64,000 bases of DNA, from contig JAEUOT010000043.1 in assembly GCA_016790705.1 (NCBI GenBank), positions 27,346-91,345 of the forward strand. Reading direction: 5' to 3'. Positions 9,534 through 18,845 of this stretch are shown one piece after another. A program made the translations under genes and the position numbers. The notes under the pieces are model-generated. The model saw only the letters and a list, made by a program, of their open reading frames with translations. It was not told where the DNA came from and made no database searches. How positions within the stretch are numbered: the stretch's first letter is position 1; every line of letters starts with the position of its first letter. The stretch is from Hydrogenophaga sp. (GTDB lineage: Bacteria; Pseudomonadota; Gammaproteobacteria; Burkholderiales; Burkholderiaceae_C).

Positions 9534-10782
9534 GGCTGGCGCGGTGGACGATCCCCCAGAATCAACTTCCACCTACTTGATAGGTGGTCGCAGCTGGGCA
9601 ATGCATACGCCCGGATTCGCCCATGCCATTGCCGAGGCCTACGCGAACCACCAGCGCCCCCGCTGTTTGTGCCGTCCAGATGGCGACGGCATCGAGATGT
9701 ACGTCGCCCGCTTGATGAACGGCTACATCGTCAAGCGCATGCCCAATACCGGGAGTCAGCATGCCACTGCATGCCCTTCCTATGAACTGCCTTCCGATCT
9801 GTCGGGCCTGGGCCAACTGGTCGGTACGGCCATTGTGGAAAACCCCTCGACGGGCGAAACGGCATTGAAGCTCGACTTCCCATTGTCCAAACTGCCCGGC
9901 AGGTCGTCCCAACCACCCGCCGCCAGCGCTTCGCCCAATATCGCATCCCAAGGTCAGAAGCTCAGTCTGCGCGCCCTGCTCCACTACCTGTGGGACCAGG
10001 CCGAACTGACCCACTGGCACCCGGGGTTCGCGGGCAAACGGAACTGGGCCATCGTCCGTCGGCACCTGCTTTCAGCCGCAGCGCACAAGTTCACACATGG
10101 CAGCGAACTGCAGAGCCGCCTGTATGTGCCCGAAGTGTTCTCGGTAGAGCATCGCGCCCCCATCAATGCGCGCCGCCTCGCCGAATGGACCAGCGCCTTG
10201 GCGCACCCCGGCAAACCCAGTCAACTCATGCTGCTGATCGGCGAAGTCAAAGAAATCGTGCCATCGCGGTACGGTTTCAGAGCGGTCATCAAACATATCC
10301 CCGATCAAGCCTTCGCCATCGACGAGCGCTTGTTCCGCCAGCTGGAGCGCCGATTTGCAGGCGAGCTGGCACTTTGGGGAGCCTTCGATTCCATCCATCT
10401 GGTCATGGTCGGGACCTTCTGCGTCAGCTATTCAGGGCTGCCCACCATCGACTCCCTCTCGCTGGTCACCTTCACCCCGGAATGGATTCCGGTGGACAGC
10501 CCGCAGGAGGCCCACCTCGTCCGATCCCTGGTCAGCTGCCGACGAAGCTTTGTGAAGACCCTTCGGTACAACCTGTGCGCGGGCACCGACATGGCCAGCG
10601 CCGTGCTCACCGACCTGGGCGAACCGGTCGAGCTGTACATCGCAACGGAAAGCGACTCCGGCGAAGAAAACCCGGGTTTGCCTTCTCAAGATCGTGATCT
10701 GCCCGTCCAGCGGTGGGAGTGGCACCCATCCCGACAGACCCTTCCCCCGTTCCCGACCGTCAAAAGGGAAGCCCTCGCGTGA
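9508..10782 (+). CDS. DUF1173 family protein
   Basis: Up to 424 residues, a DUF1173-type protein found in ICEs and conjugative plasmids. The diagnostic N-terminal block is visible: 'RPRCLCRPDGDGIEMYVARL' followed by 'YIVKRMPNTGSQHATACPSY', a Cys-rich pair of motifs (CxC ... C) that may bind metal. No membrane segments are seen. The start is uncertain: GTG 9508 overlaps the previous gene by 26 bases, GTG ~9544 or ATG 9601 are also possible, and none has a strong ribosome-binding site. Function unknown; position suggests an accessory role in conjugation. The 180 bases after it hold no gene. Confidence 0.75.
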   Translation: MNGRLPHAEAGAVDDPPESTSTYLIGGRSWAMHTPGFAHAIAEAYANHQRPRCLCRPDGDGIEMYVARLMNGYIVKRMPNTGSQHATACPSYELPSDLSGLGQLVGTAIVENPSTGETALKLDFPLSKLPGRSSQPPAASASPNIASQGQKLSLRALLHYLWDQAELTHWHPGFAGKRNWAIVRRHLLSAAAHKFTHGSELQSRLYVPEVFSVEHRAPINARRLAEWTSALAHPGKPSQLMLLIGEVKEIVPSRYGFRAVIKHIPDQAFAIDERLFRQLERRFAGELALWGAFDSIHLVMVGTFCVSYSGLPTIDSLSLVTFTPEWIPVDSPQEAHLVRSLVSCRRSFVKTLRYNLCAGTDMASAVLTDLGEPVELYIATESDSGEENPGLPSQDRDLPVQRWEWHPSRQTLPPFPTVKREALA

Positions 10783-10962
10783 TCGGACGCTGCGCAATCG
10801 AATCGAGCGGCTTCGCCTTGGAACAGCCCCAAATGAATCCTGCTATCCCGGCGAATTCACACCGCGCCCACCAGCCCAAAGCGCCCAGGCCGAGTCCACT
10901 AAACTCAGCCGGAAACTGTTTCGCAACGTCTGCAGATTCCACCAACAAAACGACGGCTGAAC

Positions 10963-13900
10963 ATGCAAGGGAGCAAGCGTTCCAATTTCGATCTGCTCAA
11001 ACCCTACGAGCAGCAGCTCTGGCGCCTCGGCGCCTTGGCGGAGCGGTACTTTTCAGACGATCCCAACACCAGTCTGCTCAAGCTTCGCCAGCTCGCCGAA
11101 CTGCTGACCCAATCGGTCGCCGCCCGGGTCGGTCTGTACACCTCAGCCGAAGAGTCCCAATACGACCTGATCCGTCGCCTCCAGGCTGAGGGTTTCCTCC
11201 CTCGTGAAATCAAACAGCTGCTGGACCAGATTCGCGTGGCGGGCAATGCCGCCAACCACGCACTTGAAGGCAATCACGCCAAAGCTCTGGCGTCACTTCG
11301 ATTCGCCTGGCAATTGGTACTCTGGTTTCACCGGACATTCAAAGAACCTGACTTCCGTTCCGGCCCGTTTCTGCCACCAACCCCTCCCGAAGACGAAAGC
11401 GCCGAACTCAGGACCCAGCTGGAAGGTCTTCGCCAGGCGGTGGTCGAATACCAATCCAGGCACGAGCAGGTTCAGAACCAGCTGACCCAGGCCCAGTCAC
11501 AACTCTCCACCCTGGCAGAAGAGCGCACGGTGTGGGAACAGGTCGCCACCGAGGCCGAAGAAGCCAAGGCACAACTCGGCCAGCGCCTTGAAGCACTGCA
11601 GATTGAAGTCAAGGCAGCGCCTCAATTCAACAAGACCCAGCTGCTTTCGTTTGCCACCGCCGCCGCCTCGCAGGTGGTGCTGGACGAATCCCAGACCCGG
11701 CGCCTGATCGACGAACAGCTGCGCCAGGCTGGCTGGGAAGCCGACACCGAAGTCCTGCGCTACAGCAAAGGCACCCGTCCGGAGCGAGGCCGCAACATCG
11801 CCATCGCCGAATGGCCCTGCGAGGGTTACTCGGCCGACTACGTGCTGTTCCAAGGCCTCACCCCCCTGGCGGTGGTCGAAGCCAAACGCGAGGCTAAAGA
11901 CGTATCAGCCGCCTTGCAGCAAAGCAAGCGCTACAGCCGCACCTTCGGCGCCAGCTCGGAGACCTTTCTCCACGAAGAAAACTGGGGCGAACGTGGTGAG
12001 TTCCGCATCCCCTTTGTGTTTGCCACCAACGGGCGCCCTTACCTGCGCCAGCTGGCCACCAAAAGTGGTATCTGGTTCTGCGACCTGCGCCGCCCGGAGA
12101 ACCTCGCCCATGCGCTGGACGGCTGGTATTCGCCCCAGGGTCTTCAGGTCCTGCTCACCCGCGACGAGGCCCGCGCGGACCAGGAATTGAGCAACACTGC
12201 CTTCAACTACGGTTTCCCGCTGCGCCACTACCAGCAAACCGCCATCCAGGAAACCGAGCGCCGCATCAGCCAGGGCCAGCGCGAAATTCTGCTGGCCATG
12301 GCCACCGGCACCGGCAAAACCAAAACCTGCGTCGCGCTCATCTACCGCCTGCTCAAGGCCAAGCGCTTCCGCCGCATCCTGTTCCTGGTGGATCGTTCAG
12401 CGCTGGGCATCCAGGCCGCCAACGCCTTCAAAGACACCCGCATGGAACGCCTGCAGACCTTTGCAGACGTGTTCGGCATCAAGGAACTGGACGAGCAGAT
12501 GCCCGACGAAGACACGGGCGTACAGGTCGCCACGGTGCAGGGCATGATGAAACGGGTGCTGTTTCCGGCCGATGGCGTGGCGCCGCCCACCGTGGACCAG
12601 TTCGATTGCATCGTCATCGACGAATGCCACCGCGGCTACACGCTGGACCGCGAAATGTCCGACACCGAAATGGCCTTTCGCGGGTTTGACGACTACATCT
12701 CCAAATACCGCCGGGTGCTCGACTATTTCGACGCCACCAAGATCGGCCTCACCGCCACCCCGGCGCTGCACACCACCGAAATCTTTGGCGCGCCGGTCTA
12801 TTCGTACACCTACCGCGAGGCCGTGGTCGATGGCTTCCTGGTGGACTACGAGCCGCCCATCCAGCTCTACACCGAGCTGTCCACCCATGGCATGACCTGG
12901 CACGTGGGCGAAGACGTCAAGGTCTACGACGTCACCAAAAATCAGATCGACTTGTTCAAGGCGCCCGACGAGATCAAGCTCCAGGTCGAAGACTTCAACC
13001 GCAAGGTCATCACCCGCCCCTTCAACGAAGCGGTGTGCCAGTACCTGGCCCAGGAGCTGGACCCCAGCGGGCGCCGCAAGACGCTCATCTTCTGCGTCAG
13101 CAGCAGCCACGCCGATCTGGTGGTTGAAGTCCTCAAGAAGGCCTTCGAAACCCAATACGGTTCGGTGGAGGACGATGCGGTCATCAAGATCACGGGCGAC
13201 GCCGACAAACCCCTGGAACTCATCCGCCGCTACAAAAACGAGCGCCTGCCCAACGTGGCGGTCACGGTGGACCTGCTCACCACCGGCATCGACGTGCCGG
13301 AAATATGCAACCTGGTCTTCCTGCGCCAGGTCAACAGCCGCATCCTGTTTGACCAGATGCTTGGCCGCGCCACCCGCCTGTGCGATTTTGACGGCGAAGC
13401 CAAAGACAACTTCCGGGTCATCGACGCCGTCCGCGTGTTCGAGAACATCGGGAACATGACCGCCATGAAACCCGTGGTGGTCAACCCCAAGCTCAGTTTC
13501 TCTCATCTGGAAGGCGAACTGCTTACCGTCGCCGACGATGCGGCCCGCGAGCTGGTGCGCGACCAGTTCCTGGCCAAGTTCCAGGTCAAAAAGCGCCACC
13601 TCCAAGGCAAAGACGCCCAGGACTTCGAGACCAAGTCCGGCATGTCGCCCGACGACTTCGTCAAAAGGGTCCGTGCCCTACCCTTGAACGAACTGGCCAA
13701 GTGGTTTGCCCAGCACCCTGACCTGGGCGAAATCCTCGACCGCAAGCACGAAGGCAACGGCCAGGGCATGTACGTCTCGGACCACCCGGACCAGCTGAAG
13801 AACGTCGAACGCGGGTACGGCAAGGCCACCCGACCCGAGGACTACCTCAAGGAATTCAAGGCCTTCATCGAGAGCCACGGCAACGAACTGCCGGCGCTAC

Positions 13901-14373
13901 TGACCGTGCTCACCCGCCCGCGCGACCTCACCCGCCAGCAGCTCAAGGAACTGGTGCTGGCGCTCGACAAAGCCGGCTACACCGAGGCCCGCCTCGCCAC
14001 CGCCTGGCGCGAACTCAGCAACCAGGACATAGCCGCCCGCATCATTGGCTATATTCGCCAGGCCGCCGTGGGGGATGCCCTGCTCCCCTACGCCGAGCGT
14101 GTGGACCACGCCCTGCAAAACCTGCTGGCGAAACCACCCGGCGGCGTTGCCTGGACCAACCCGCAGCGCGACTGGCTCAAACGCATCGCAGCGCAAACCA
14201 AAGCCAACCTGCTGGTGGACCGCGCCGCCCTCGACGACCCCGACCTCATCTTCAAACGCGAAGGCGGCGGCTTCAACCGCCTCGACAAAATCTTCAATGG
14301 CCAGCTCCAGCCCGTGCTGGAAGCCTTTAACGATGCGCTGTGGGCGCTGCCGCCCCAGTCTGCACAACGCTGA
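10963..14373 (+). CDS. hsdR: Type I restriction endonuclease subunit HsdR
   Basis: 1136-residue motor and nuclease subunit of a type I restriction-modification system. Residues ~1-140 form a DUF4145-like helical N-terminal domain; ~150-220 are coiled coil. A PD-(D/E)xK nuclease site is visible as D292 and E306-A-K308. The superfamily 2 translocase domains follow with Walker A 'ATGTGKT' (~447-453), a DEAD-box-like 'DECHRG' (~553), 'LTATPA', and helicase motif VI region 'QMLGRATRLCD'. It is separated from the tra operon by 180 bases, so it has its own promoter or reads through. hsdM follows after 11 bases. Confidence 0.95.
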   Translation: MQGSKRSNFDLLKPYEQQLWRLGALAERYFSDDPNTSLLKLRQLAELLTQSVAARVGLYTSAEESQYDLIRRLQAEGFLPREIKQLLDQIRVAGNAANHALEGNHAKALASLRFAWQLVLWFHRTFKEPDFRSGPFLPPTPPEDESAELRTQLEGLRQAVVEYQSRHEQVQNQLTQAQSQLSTLAEERTVWEQVATEAEEAKAQLGQRLEALQIEVKAAPQFNKTQLLSFATAAASQVVLDESQTRRLIDEQLRQAGWEADTEVLRYSKGTRPERGRNIAIAEWPCEGYSADYVLFQGLTPLAVVEAKREAKDVSAALQQSKRYSRTFGASSETFLHEENWGERGEFRIPFVFATNGRPYLRQLATKSGIWFCDLRRPENLAHALDGWYSPQGLQVLLTRDEARADQELSNTAFNYGFPLRHYQQTAIQETERRISQGQREILLAMATGTGKTKTCVALIYRLLKAKRFRRILFLVDRSALGIQAANAFKDTRMERLQTFADVFGIKELDEQMPDEDTGVQVATVQGMMKRVLFPADGVAPPTVDQFDCIVIDECHRGYTLDREMSDTEMAFRGFDDYISKYRRVLDYFDATKIGLTATPALHTTEIFGAPVYSYTYREAVVDGFLVDYEPPIQLYTELSTHGMTWHVGEDVKVYDVTKNQIDLFKAPDEIKLQVEDFNRKVITRPFNEAVCQYLAQELDPSGRRKTLIFCVSSSHADLVVEVLKKAFETQYGSVEDDAVIKITGDADKPLELIRRYKNERLPNVAVTVDLLTTGIDVPEICNLVFLRQVNSRILFDQMLGRATRLCDFDGEAKDNFRVIDAVRVFENIGNMTAMKPVVVNPKLSFSHLEGELLTVADDAARELVRDQFLAKFQVKKRHLQGKDAQDFETKSGMSPDDFVKRVRALPLNELAKWFAQHPDLGEILDRKHEGNGQGMYVSDHPDQLKNVERGYGKATRPEDYLKEFKAFIESHGNELPALLTVLTRPRDLTRQQLKELVLALDKAGYTEARLATAWRELSNQDIAARIIGYIRQAAVGDALLPYAERVDHALQNLLAKPPGGVAWTNPQRDWLKRIAAQTKANLLVDRAALDDPDLIFKREGGGFNRLDKIFNGQLQPVLEAFNDALWALPPQSAQR

Positions 14374-14384
14374 AACCGAATCCC

Positions 14385-15962
14385 ATGTCCAACCCCAATG
14401 CCGCGCTCGACATCGGCGCCAAGCTCTGGTCGCTTTGCAACGTGCTGCGCGACGACGGTGTCACCTACCACCAGTACCTGAGCGAACTCACCTACCTGCT
14501 GTTCCTGAAAATGATGCAGGAGACCGGGCAGGAAGAACGCCTGACCGTGTTCAAGTCCCCCAAGAAGGGCGAGCCCAAGCTGCTGCAGCCCGGCGTGCGC
14601 TGGGCCGACCTGATCAGCGCCTCCGCGCCCGACCGGCTCGACACCTACAAGGAAATGCTGCTGGACTACGGCCTGCACGGCCAGGGCGCTGTGCAGGCCA
14701 TTTACGCCAACGCCAACACCTTCATCACCAAGCCGGCCACGCTGAGCAAGCTCGTCACTGAAATTGATGCGCTCGACTGGTACAGCGTGCAGCGCGACGA
14801 CCTGGGCGACCTGTACGAAAACCTGCTGGAACGCAACGCCACCGAGAAGAAAAGCGGCGCCGGCCAGTACTTCACGCCCCGCCACCTGATCGACAGCATC
14901 GTCACCGTGCTCAACCCCAAGCTGGGTGACGTGATCCAGGATCCAGCGGCCGGCACATGCGGCTTCCTCATCGCGGCCAACAACCACCTGCGCAAACACA
15001 ACGACTTCAACAGCCTCAAGGAAGAGGCCCAGCGCCGCTACCGCCACGACACCTTCTACGGCATGGAGCTGGTGCAAGACACCCACCGCCTGGCGCTGAT
15101 GAACATGCTGCTGCACGGCATTGAAGGCGGCGTGGACTACGGCGACACCCTGAGCGAGGACTACCGCAAGCTCCCGCCCGCCACGCTGATCCTCTCCAAC
15201 CCGCCCTTTGGCACCAAAAAAGGCGGCGGCCTGCCCACCCGCACCGACCTCACGTACATCACCAGCAACAAACAGTTCGCCTTCCTGCAGCACATCTACC
15301 GCAGCCTCAAGCCGGGTGGCCGTGCCGCCGTGGTGCTGCCCGACAACGTGCTCTTTGAAAGCAACGTGGGCACCGACATCCGCCGCGATCTGATGGAGAA
15401 GTGCAACCTCCACACCATCCTGCGCCTGCCCACCGGCATCTTTTACGCGCAGGGCGTCAAGACCAACGTGCTCTTCTTCACCAAGGGCGAGAAGGACAAG
15501 GGCAACACCAAAGAGGTCTGGGTGTACGACATGCGCGCCAACATGCCCCAGTTTGGCAAGCGCACCCCCTTCACGCGCGACTACTTCCGCACCCCGGCAG
15601 ACGCGCCCGCCAGCCAGCCGCGCGACAAATTTGAAGACGTGTTCGGTGACGACCCGAAAGGCGGCCCCGCCGCACTGGCCAAACGCGTGGACACCGGTGA
15701 AACCGGCCGCTGGCGCAAATTCACCCGCGAACAGATTGCCGCCCGTGGCGACAACCTCGACATCGCCTGGCTCAAGGACGACAGTGCCGAAACCGCCGAA
15801 GCCCAGCGCGACGACCCCGCCCTGGTGGCCCGGCTGCTGCAGCGCGAGCTGGGCGGCGCCATGGCCGAACTGCGCGCCCTGCTCGAAGAACTGGGCGAAG
15901 ACCCCGACGCCGCGCTGGACGACCTGCTGATCGACGAAACCGGGCAAGAGGCCCAGGCATGA
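14385..15962 (+). CDS. hsdM: Type I DNA methyltransferase subunit HsdM
   Basis: 525-residue N6-adenine methyltransferase subunit. It has an N-terminal helical HsdM_N domain, the SAM-binding motif 'DPAAGTCGFL' (D ~186) and the catalytic 'NPPFG' (N ~272). The start is ATG 14385, 11 bases after the hsdR stop; an upstream in-frame start would overlap hsdR and lies ahead of the conserved N terminus. The C terminus is acidic ('LGEDPDAALDDLLIDE'). It overlaps the following nuclease gene by ATGA. It modifies the site recognised by HsdS and forms part of the R2M2S complex. Confidence 0.95.
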   Translation: MSNPNAALDIGAKLWSLCNVLRDDGVTYHQYLSELTYLLFLKMMQETGQEERLTVFKSPKKGEPKLLQPGVRWADLISASAPDRLDTYKEMLLDYGLHGQGAVQAIYANANTFITKPATLSKLVTEIDALDWYSVQRDDLGDLYENLLERNATEKKSGAGQYFTPRHLIDSIVTVLNPKLGDVIQDPAAGTCGFLIAANNHLRKHNDFNSLKEEAQRRYRHDTFYGMELVQDTHRLALMNMLLHGIEGGVDYGDTLSEDYRKLPPATLILSNPPFGTKKGGGLPTRTDLTYITSNKQFAFLQHIYRSLKPGGRAAVVLPDNVLFESNVGTDIRRDLMEKCNLHTILRLPTGIFYAQGVKTNVLFFTKGEKDKGNTKEVWVYDMRANMPQFGKRTPFTRDYFRTPADAPASQPRDKFEDVFGDDPKGGPAALAKRVDTGETGRWRKFTREQIAARGDNLDIAWLKDDSAETAEAQRDDPALVARLLQRELGGAMAELRALLEELGEDPDAALDDLLIDETGQEAQA

Positions 15963-16990
15963 GCCAGCTCACGCCCACCCCGGTCGCCAGCCTGCACGCA
16001 GAGCTGCGCGCCCTCATCGCCAGCAGCCGCCAGCGGCTGGCGACCGCCGTCAACGCCGAACTGACCCGCCTGTACTGGACAGTGGGCCAGCGCCTGAACG
16101 CGGAAGTGTTGGGCGGCGAACGTGCCGGCTACGGCGCCCAGCTGCTCGACCAGCTGGGCAAGCAATTGTCCAGTGAGTTCGGTCGCGGCTTTGAATCCCG
16201 CAACCTGCGCCGCATGGTGAAGTTTGCCGAGGCGTTCCCCAGCGCCGAGATTGTGTCGACACTGTCGGCAAAATTAAGCTGGAGCCACCTGGTGGCCATC
16301 GTGGCCCTCAAAACCCCGGAAGCCCGCCAGTTCTACGCCCAACATGCCGCGCAAGACGGCTGGAGCGTGCGCGAGCTGAGCCACCAGATCGAGCGCAAAG
16401 CCTTCGAGCGCACGGAGATCGCCACCACCCAGGCGCCCGCGCTGCCGGCCACGCCGCTCCAGGTCTTCAAAGACCCCTACTTCCTGGACTTTCTGGGCTT
16501 GCGCCAGGGCCACGACGAAGCCGACCTTGAAGCCGCCATCCTGCGCCAGCTCGAAGCCTTCATCCTGGAGCTCGGCCGGGGCTTTGCGTTTGTCGAACGG
16601 CAAAAGCGCATGGTCATCGACGGAGAAGATTTCTACCTGGACCTGCTGTTCTTCCACCGCCGCCTGCGCCGCCTGGTCGCCATCGAACTCAAGCTCGGCC
16701 GCTTCAAGGCTGCCCACAAGGGCCAGATGGAGCTGTACCTGAAGTGGCTGGACAAACACGAACGCCAGGCTGGCGAAGAAGCGCCCATCGGCCTCATCCT
16801 CTGCGCCGAATCCAGCCGCGAACAGGTTGAACTTCTGCAGATGCATAAGGACGGCATCACCGTGGCCGAGTACTGGACCGAGCTGCCGCCCAAGGCCGAA
16901 CTGGAACAGCGGTTGCACGAGGCACTGGTAGAGGCGCGTGAGCGCCTAGCGCGGCGTGGGTTGCTGTTGGAAGGTGGCAGCGATGAATGA
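15959..16990 (+). CDS. YhcG/DUF1016-type PD-(D/E)xK nuclease
   Basis: 343-residue protein of the YhcG (DUF1016) family. The N-terminal domain (~10-150) is helical, with 'RLYWTVGQRLN', 'SSEFGRGFESRNLRRMVKFA' and 'LSWSHLVAIV', typical of the DUF1016 N domain. The C-terminal domain (~170-320) has a PD-(D/E)xK nuclease arrangement: D228 in 'DFYLDLLFF' and E243-L-K245 in 'AIELKLGRF', then 'GQMELYLKWL' and 'PIGLILCA'. It sits inside the hsd operon between hsdM and hsdS, with 4- and 8-base overlaps, so it is co-translated with the type I enzyme. DUF1016 genes are often seen in or beside type I systems and defence islands. Whether it joins the complex or acts alone is unknown. Confidence 0.88.
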   Translation: MSQLTPTPVASLHAELRALIASSRQRLATAVNAELTRLYWTVGQRLNAEVLGGERAGYGAQLLDQLGKQLSSEFGRGFESRNLRRMVKFAEAFPSAEIVSTLSAKLSWSHLVAIVALKTPEARQFYAQHAAQDGWSVRELSHQIERKAFERTEIATTQAPALPATPLQVFKDPYFLDFLGLRQGHDEADLEAAILRQLEAFILELGRGFAFVERQKRMVIDGEDFYLDLLFFHRRLRRLVAIELKLGRFKAAHKGQMELYLKWLDKHERQAGEEAPIGLILCAESSREQVELLQMHKDGITVAEYWTELPPKAELEQRLHEALVEARERLARRGLLLEGGSDE

Positions 16991-18845
16991 ACTGCCGGAA
17001 AGCTGGACCACTGCGCCGCTGTCAGCCATTTCAACCGACGTCACTCAGCGCGTGCCGGGAGAGACTGAGACTTTCACCTACATCGACATCGGGTCCGTAA
17101 ACCGGGACACGAAAGCCATCACGACACCACAGGTGCTGCTTGGCAAAGATGCCCCGAGCAGGGCCAGAAAACAGGTCGCAAAGGGTGACACCCTGGTATC
17201 GATGACACGGCCCAATTTGAATGCGGTGGCATTGGTGCCACCCTCGTTGGATGGGCAAATCGCATCAACGGGCTTCGACGTTTTGAGGCCGCTCGACGGT
17301 GTCGATCCACGGTGGCTGGCATATCTGGTCCGGACAGAACAATTTGTGTCCGCCATGTCTGAGCTTGTGCAGGGTGCGCTTTACCCTGCTGTGAGAACAA
17401 AGGATGTCCGCGCCTTTGTTGCACCTATAGCCCCGTCTGCAGAGCAATCCCGCATTGCCGACCAACTCGATACCCTGCTGGCCCGGATCAACGCCTGCCA
17501 TCACCGTCTCGACAAAATCCCCGCACTGCTCAAGCGATTTCGGAAGGCGGTGCTGGATGCAGCCACAACGGGTGCATTGATCGAGGACTGGCCAACGTCT
17601 GATGCGACGCGGTGGCCTATGGTCTCTCTTGGTGCGCATGCGAGCGACTTTTCGTATGGCACGGCTGCCAAATCCGAGAAGTCGGGTCGCGTGCCTGTAC
17701 TGCGCATGGGGAACATCCAAGGATGTCGCCTGGACTGGGCGGATCTTGTCTACACCTCCAACGAAGCAGAAATCAAAAAGTACGAACTCAAAAAGGGTGA
17801 CGTCCTGTTCAACCGGACTAACAGTCCGGAGCTGGTGGGAAAGACGGCGATTTACCAGGGTGAACAACCTGCCATCTATGCTGGCTACCTCATCCGCGTA
17901 CGCTGCAACGAAGAGTTGCTGCCCGAGTATTTGAACTACTGCTTGGGAAGCACTGCGGGACGTAACTTCTGCTGGGCGGAGAAGTCAGATGGTGTGAGCC
18001 AGTCCAACATCAACGCCAAGAAGCTTCGAGCCTTCAAGTTCAATCTGCCGAAGCCAGAAGAACAGTGCGAGATTGTCCGGCGCGCCGAATCACTCTTCCG
18101 ACTCGCTGACAGTATTGAAGCTCACTACCAAGCGATGTGCGTCCATTCACAACGTCTGGCTCCACAAGCGTTGGCCAAAGCCTTTCGTGGCGAGTTGGTG
18201 CAGCAAAACCCGCAAGACGAACCGGCCAGCATCCTGTTGCAGCGCATCGCCGGAAAACAGCCCGAAAAGCTGAAAACCACGCGCGGGCGACCACGGGTCA
18301 AAAAGCCGGAAACCGCAGAAGTCTTGCCGGTCGCCCAGCCCGACTGGTCCACCTTGCCTGCTGGCGCATGGGCAGCACAGGTGCCCGCCGACGAACACAC
18401 GGCCACCGCCCAGCTCACCGCAGTGCTCAAGGCCTGGAACAAGCCCATGCCCCAGGACACGGCGCGCCTGGCCACCCTGTTATGCCTGCAGCCACGGCTC
18501 TTGACCGCTGCGCTGCCGGCAGACCACGCTGCGCAATGGCGCCGATTGGTGGGCGATGCGGCGGCCCCCTTGCCTGCACAGGTGGTCACCCTGCAACCCG
18601 CCTTCAACACACCCTGGCGCAACGCCATCAGCAAGATGCGGGCGCGCGAGGACCTGGTCGAATCCGGCCCCGGCGCGCAAGGCACTTGGGCGCTTGGGCC
18701 TGATGCAGCGCGGATAGACACCGCGGGTTGGCCCGATGGCCGTGCAGGCTGGGTGGTGCACTACTTGCAAATGCACGGTGTGGAGGCGGTGTTGCCGACG
18801 TTGGCCACCGAGGTACAGGAGTTCGTTCATGCGCGTGCAGCCTGA
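16983..18845 (+). CDS. hsdS: Type I specificity subunit HsdS with C-terminal extension
   Basis: 620-residue DNA-recognition subunit. Two target-recognition domains are visible: the first ~residues 1-150, the second ~200-385, each followed by the conserved helical spacer (first copy 'LDTLLARINACHHRLDKIP', second copy 'AESLFRLADSIEAHY'). The usual HsdS length is ~400-460. Here a basic linker ('RGRPRVKKPE', ~433-443) leads into an extra ~170-residue C-terminal domain that does not look like a TRD. The start ATG 16983 overlaps the DUF1016 stop; an upstream in-frame start would overlap more. The 3' end overlaps the downstream ATPase gene by 17 bases, which suggests translational coupling to it. 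Confidence 0.9.
   Translation: MNELPESWTTAPLSAISTDVTQRVPGETETFTYIDIGSVNRDTKAITTPQVLLGKDAPSRARKQVAKGDTLVSMTRPNLNAVALVPPSLDGQIASTGFDVLRPLDGVDPRWLAYLVRTEQFVSAMSELVQGALYPAVRTKDVRAFVAPIAPSAEQSRIADQLDTLLARINACHHRLDKIPALLKRFRKAVLDAATTGALIEDWPTSDATRWPMVSLGAHASDFSYGTAAKSEKSGRVPVLRMGNIQGCRLDWADLVYTSNEAEIKKYELKKGDVLFNRTNSPELVGKTAIYQGEQPAIYAGYLIRVRCNEELLPEYLNYCLGSTAGRNFCWAEKSDGVSQSNINAKKLRAFKFNLPKPEEQCEIVRRAESLFRLADSIEAHYQAMCVHSQRLAPQALAKAFRGELVQQNPQDEPASILLQRIAGKQPEKLKTTRGRPRVKKPETAEVLPVAQPDWSTLPAGAWAAQVPADEHTATAQLTAVLKAWNKPMPQDTARLATLLCLQPRLLTAALPADHAAQWRRLVGDAAAPLPAQVVTLQPAFNTPWRNAISKMRAREDLVESGPGAQGTWALGPDAARIDTAGWPDGRAGWVVHYLQMHGVEAVLPTLATEVQEFVHARAA

Noticed and set aside
14088-15947. A 619-codon minus-strand frame within hsdM
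   Set aside because: Antisense to hsdM, composition like other GC shadows.
18736-18828. Upstream start for the SMC-like ATPase
   Set aside because: The extra 31 residues are Cys/Arg/Trp-rich and overlap hsdS in a different frame; ATG 18829 gives a normal start.
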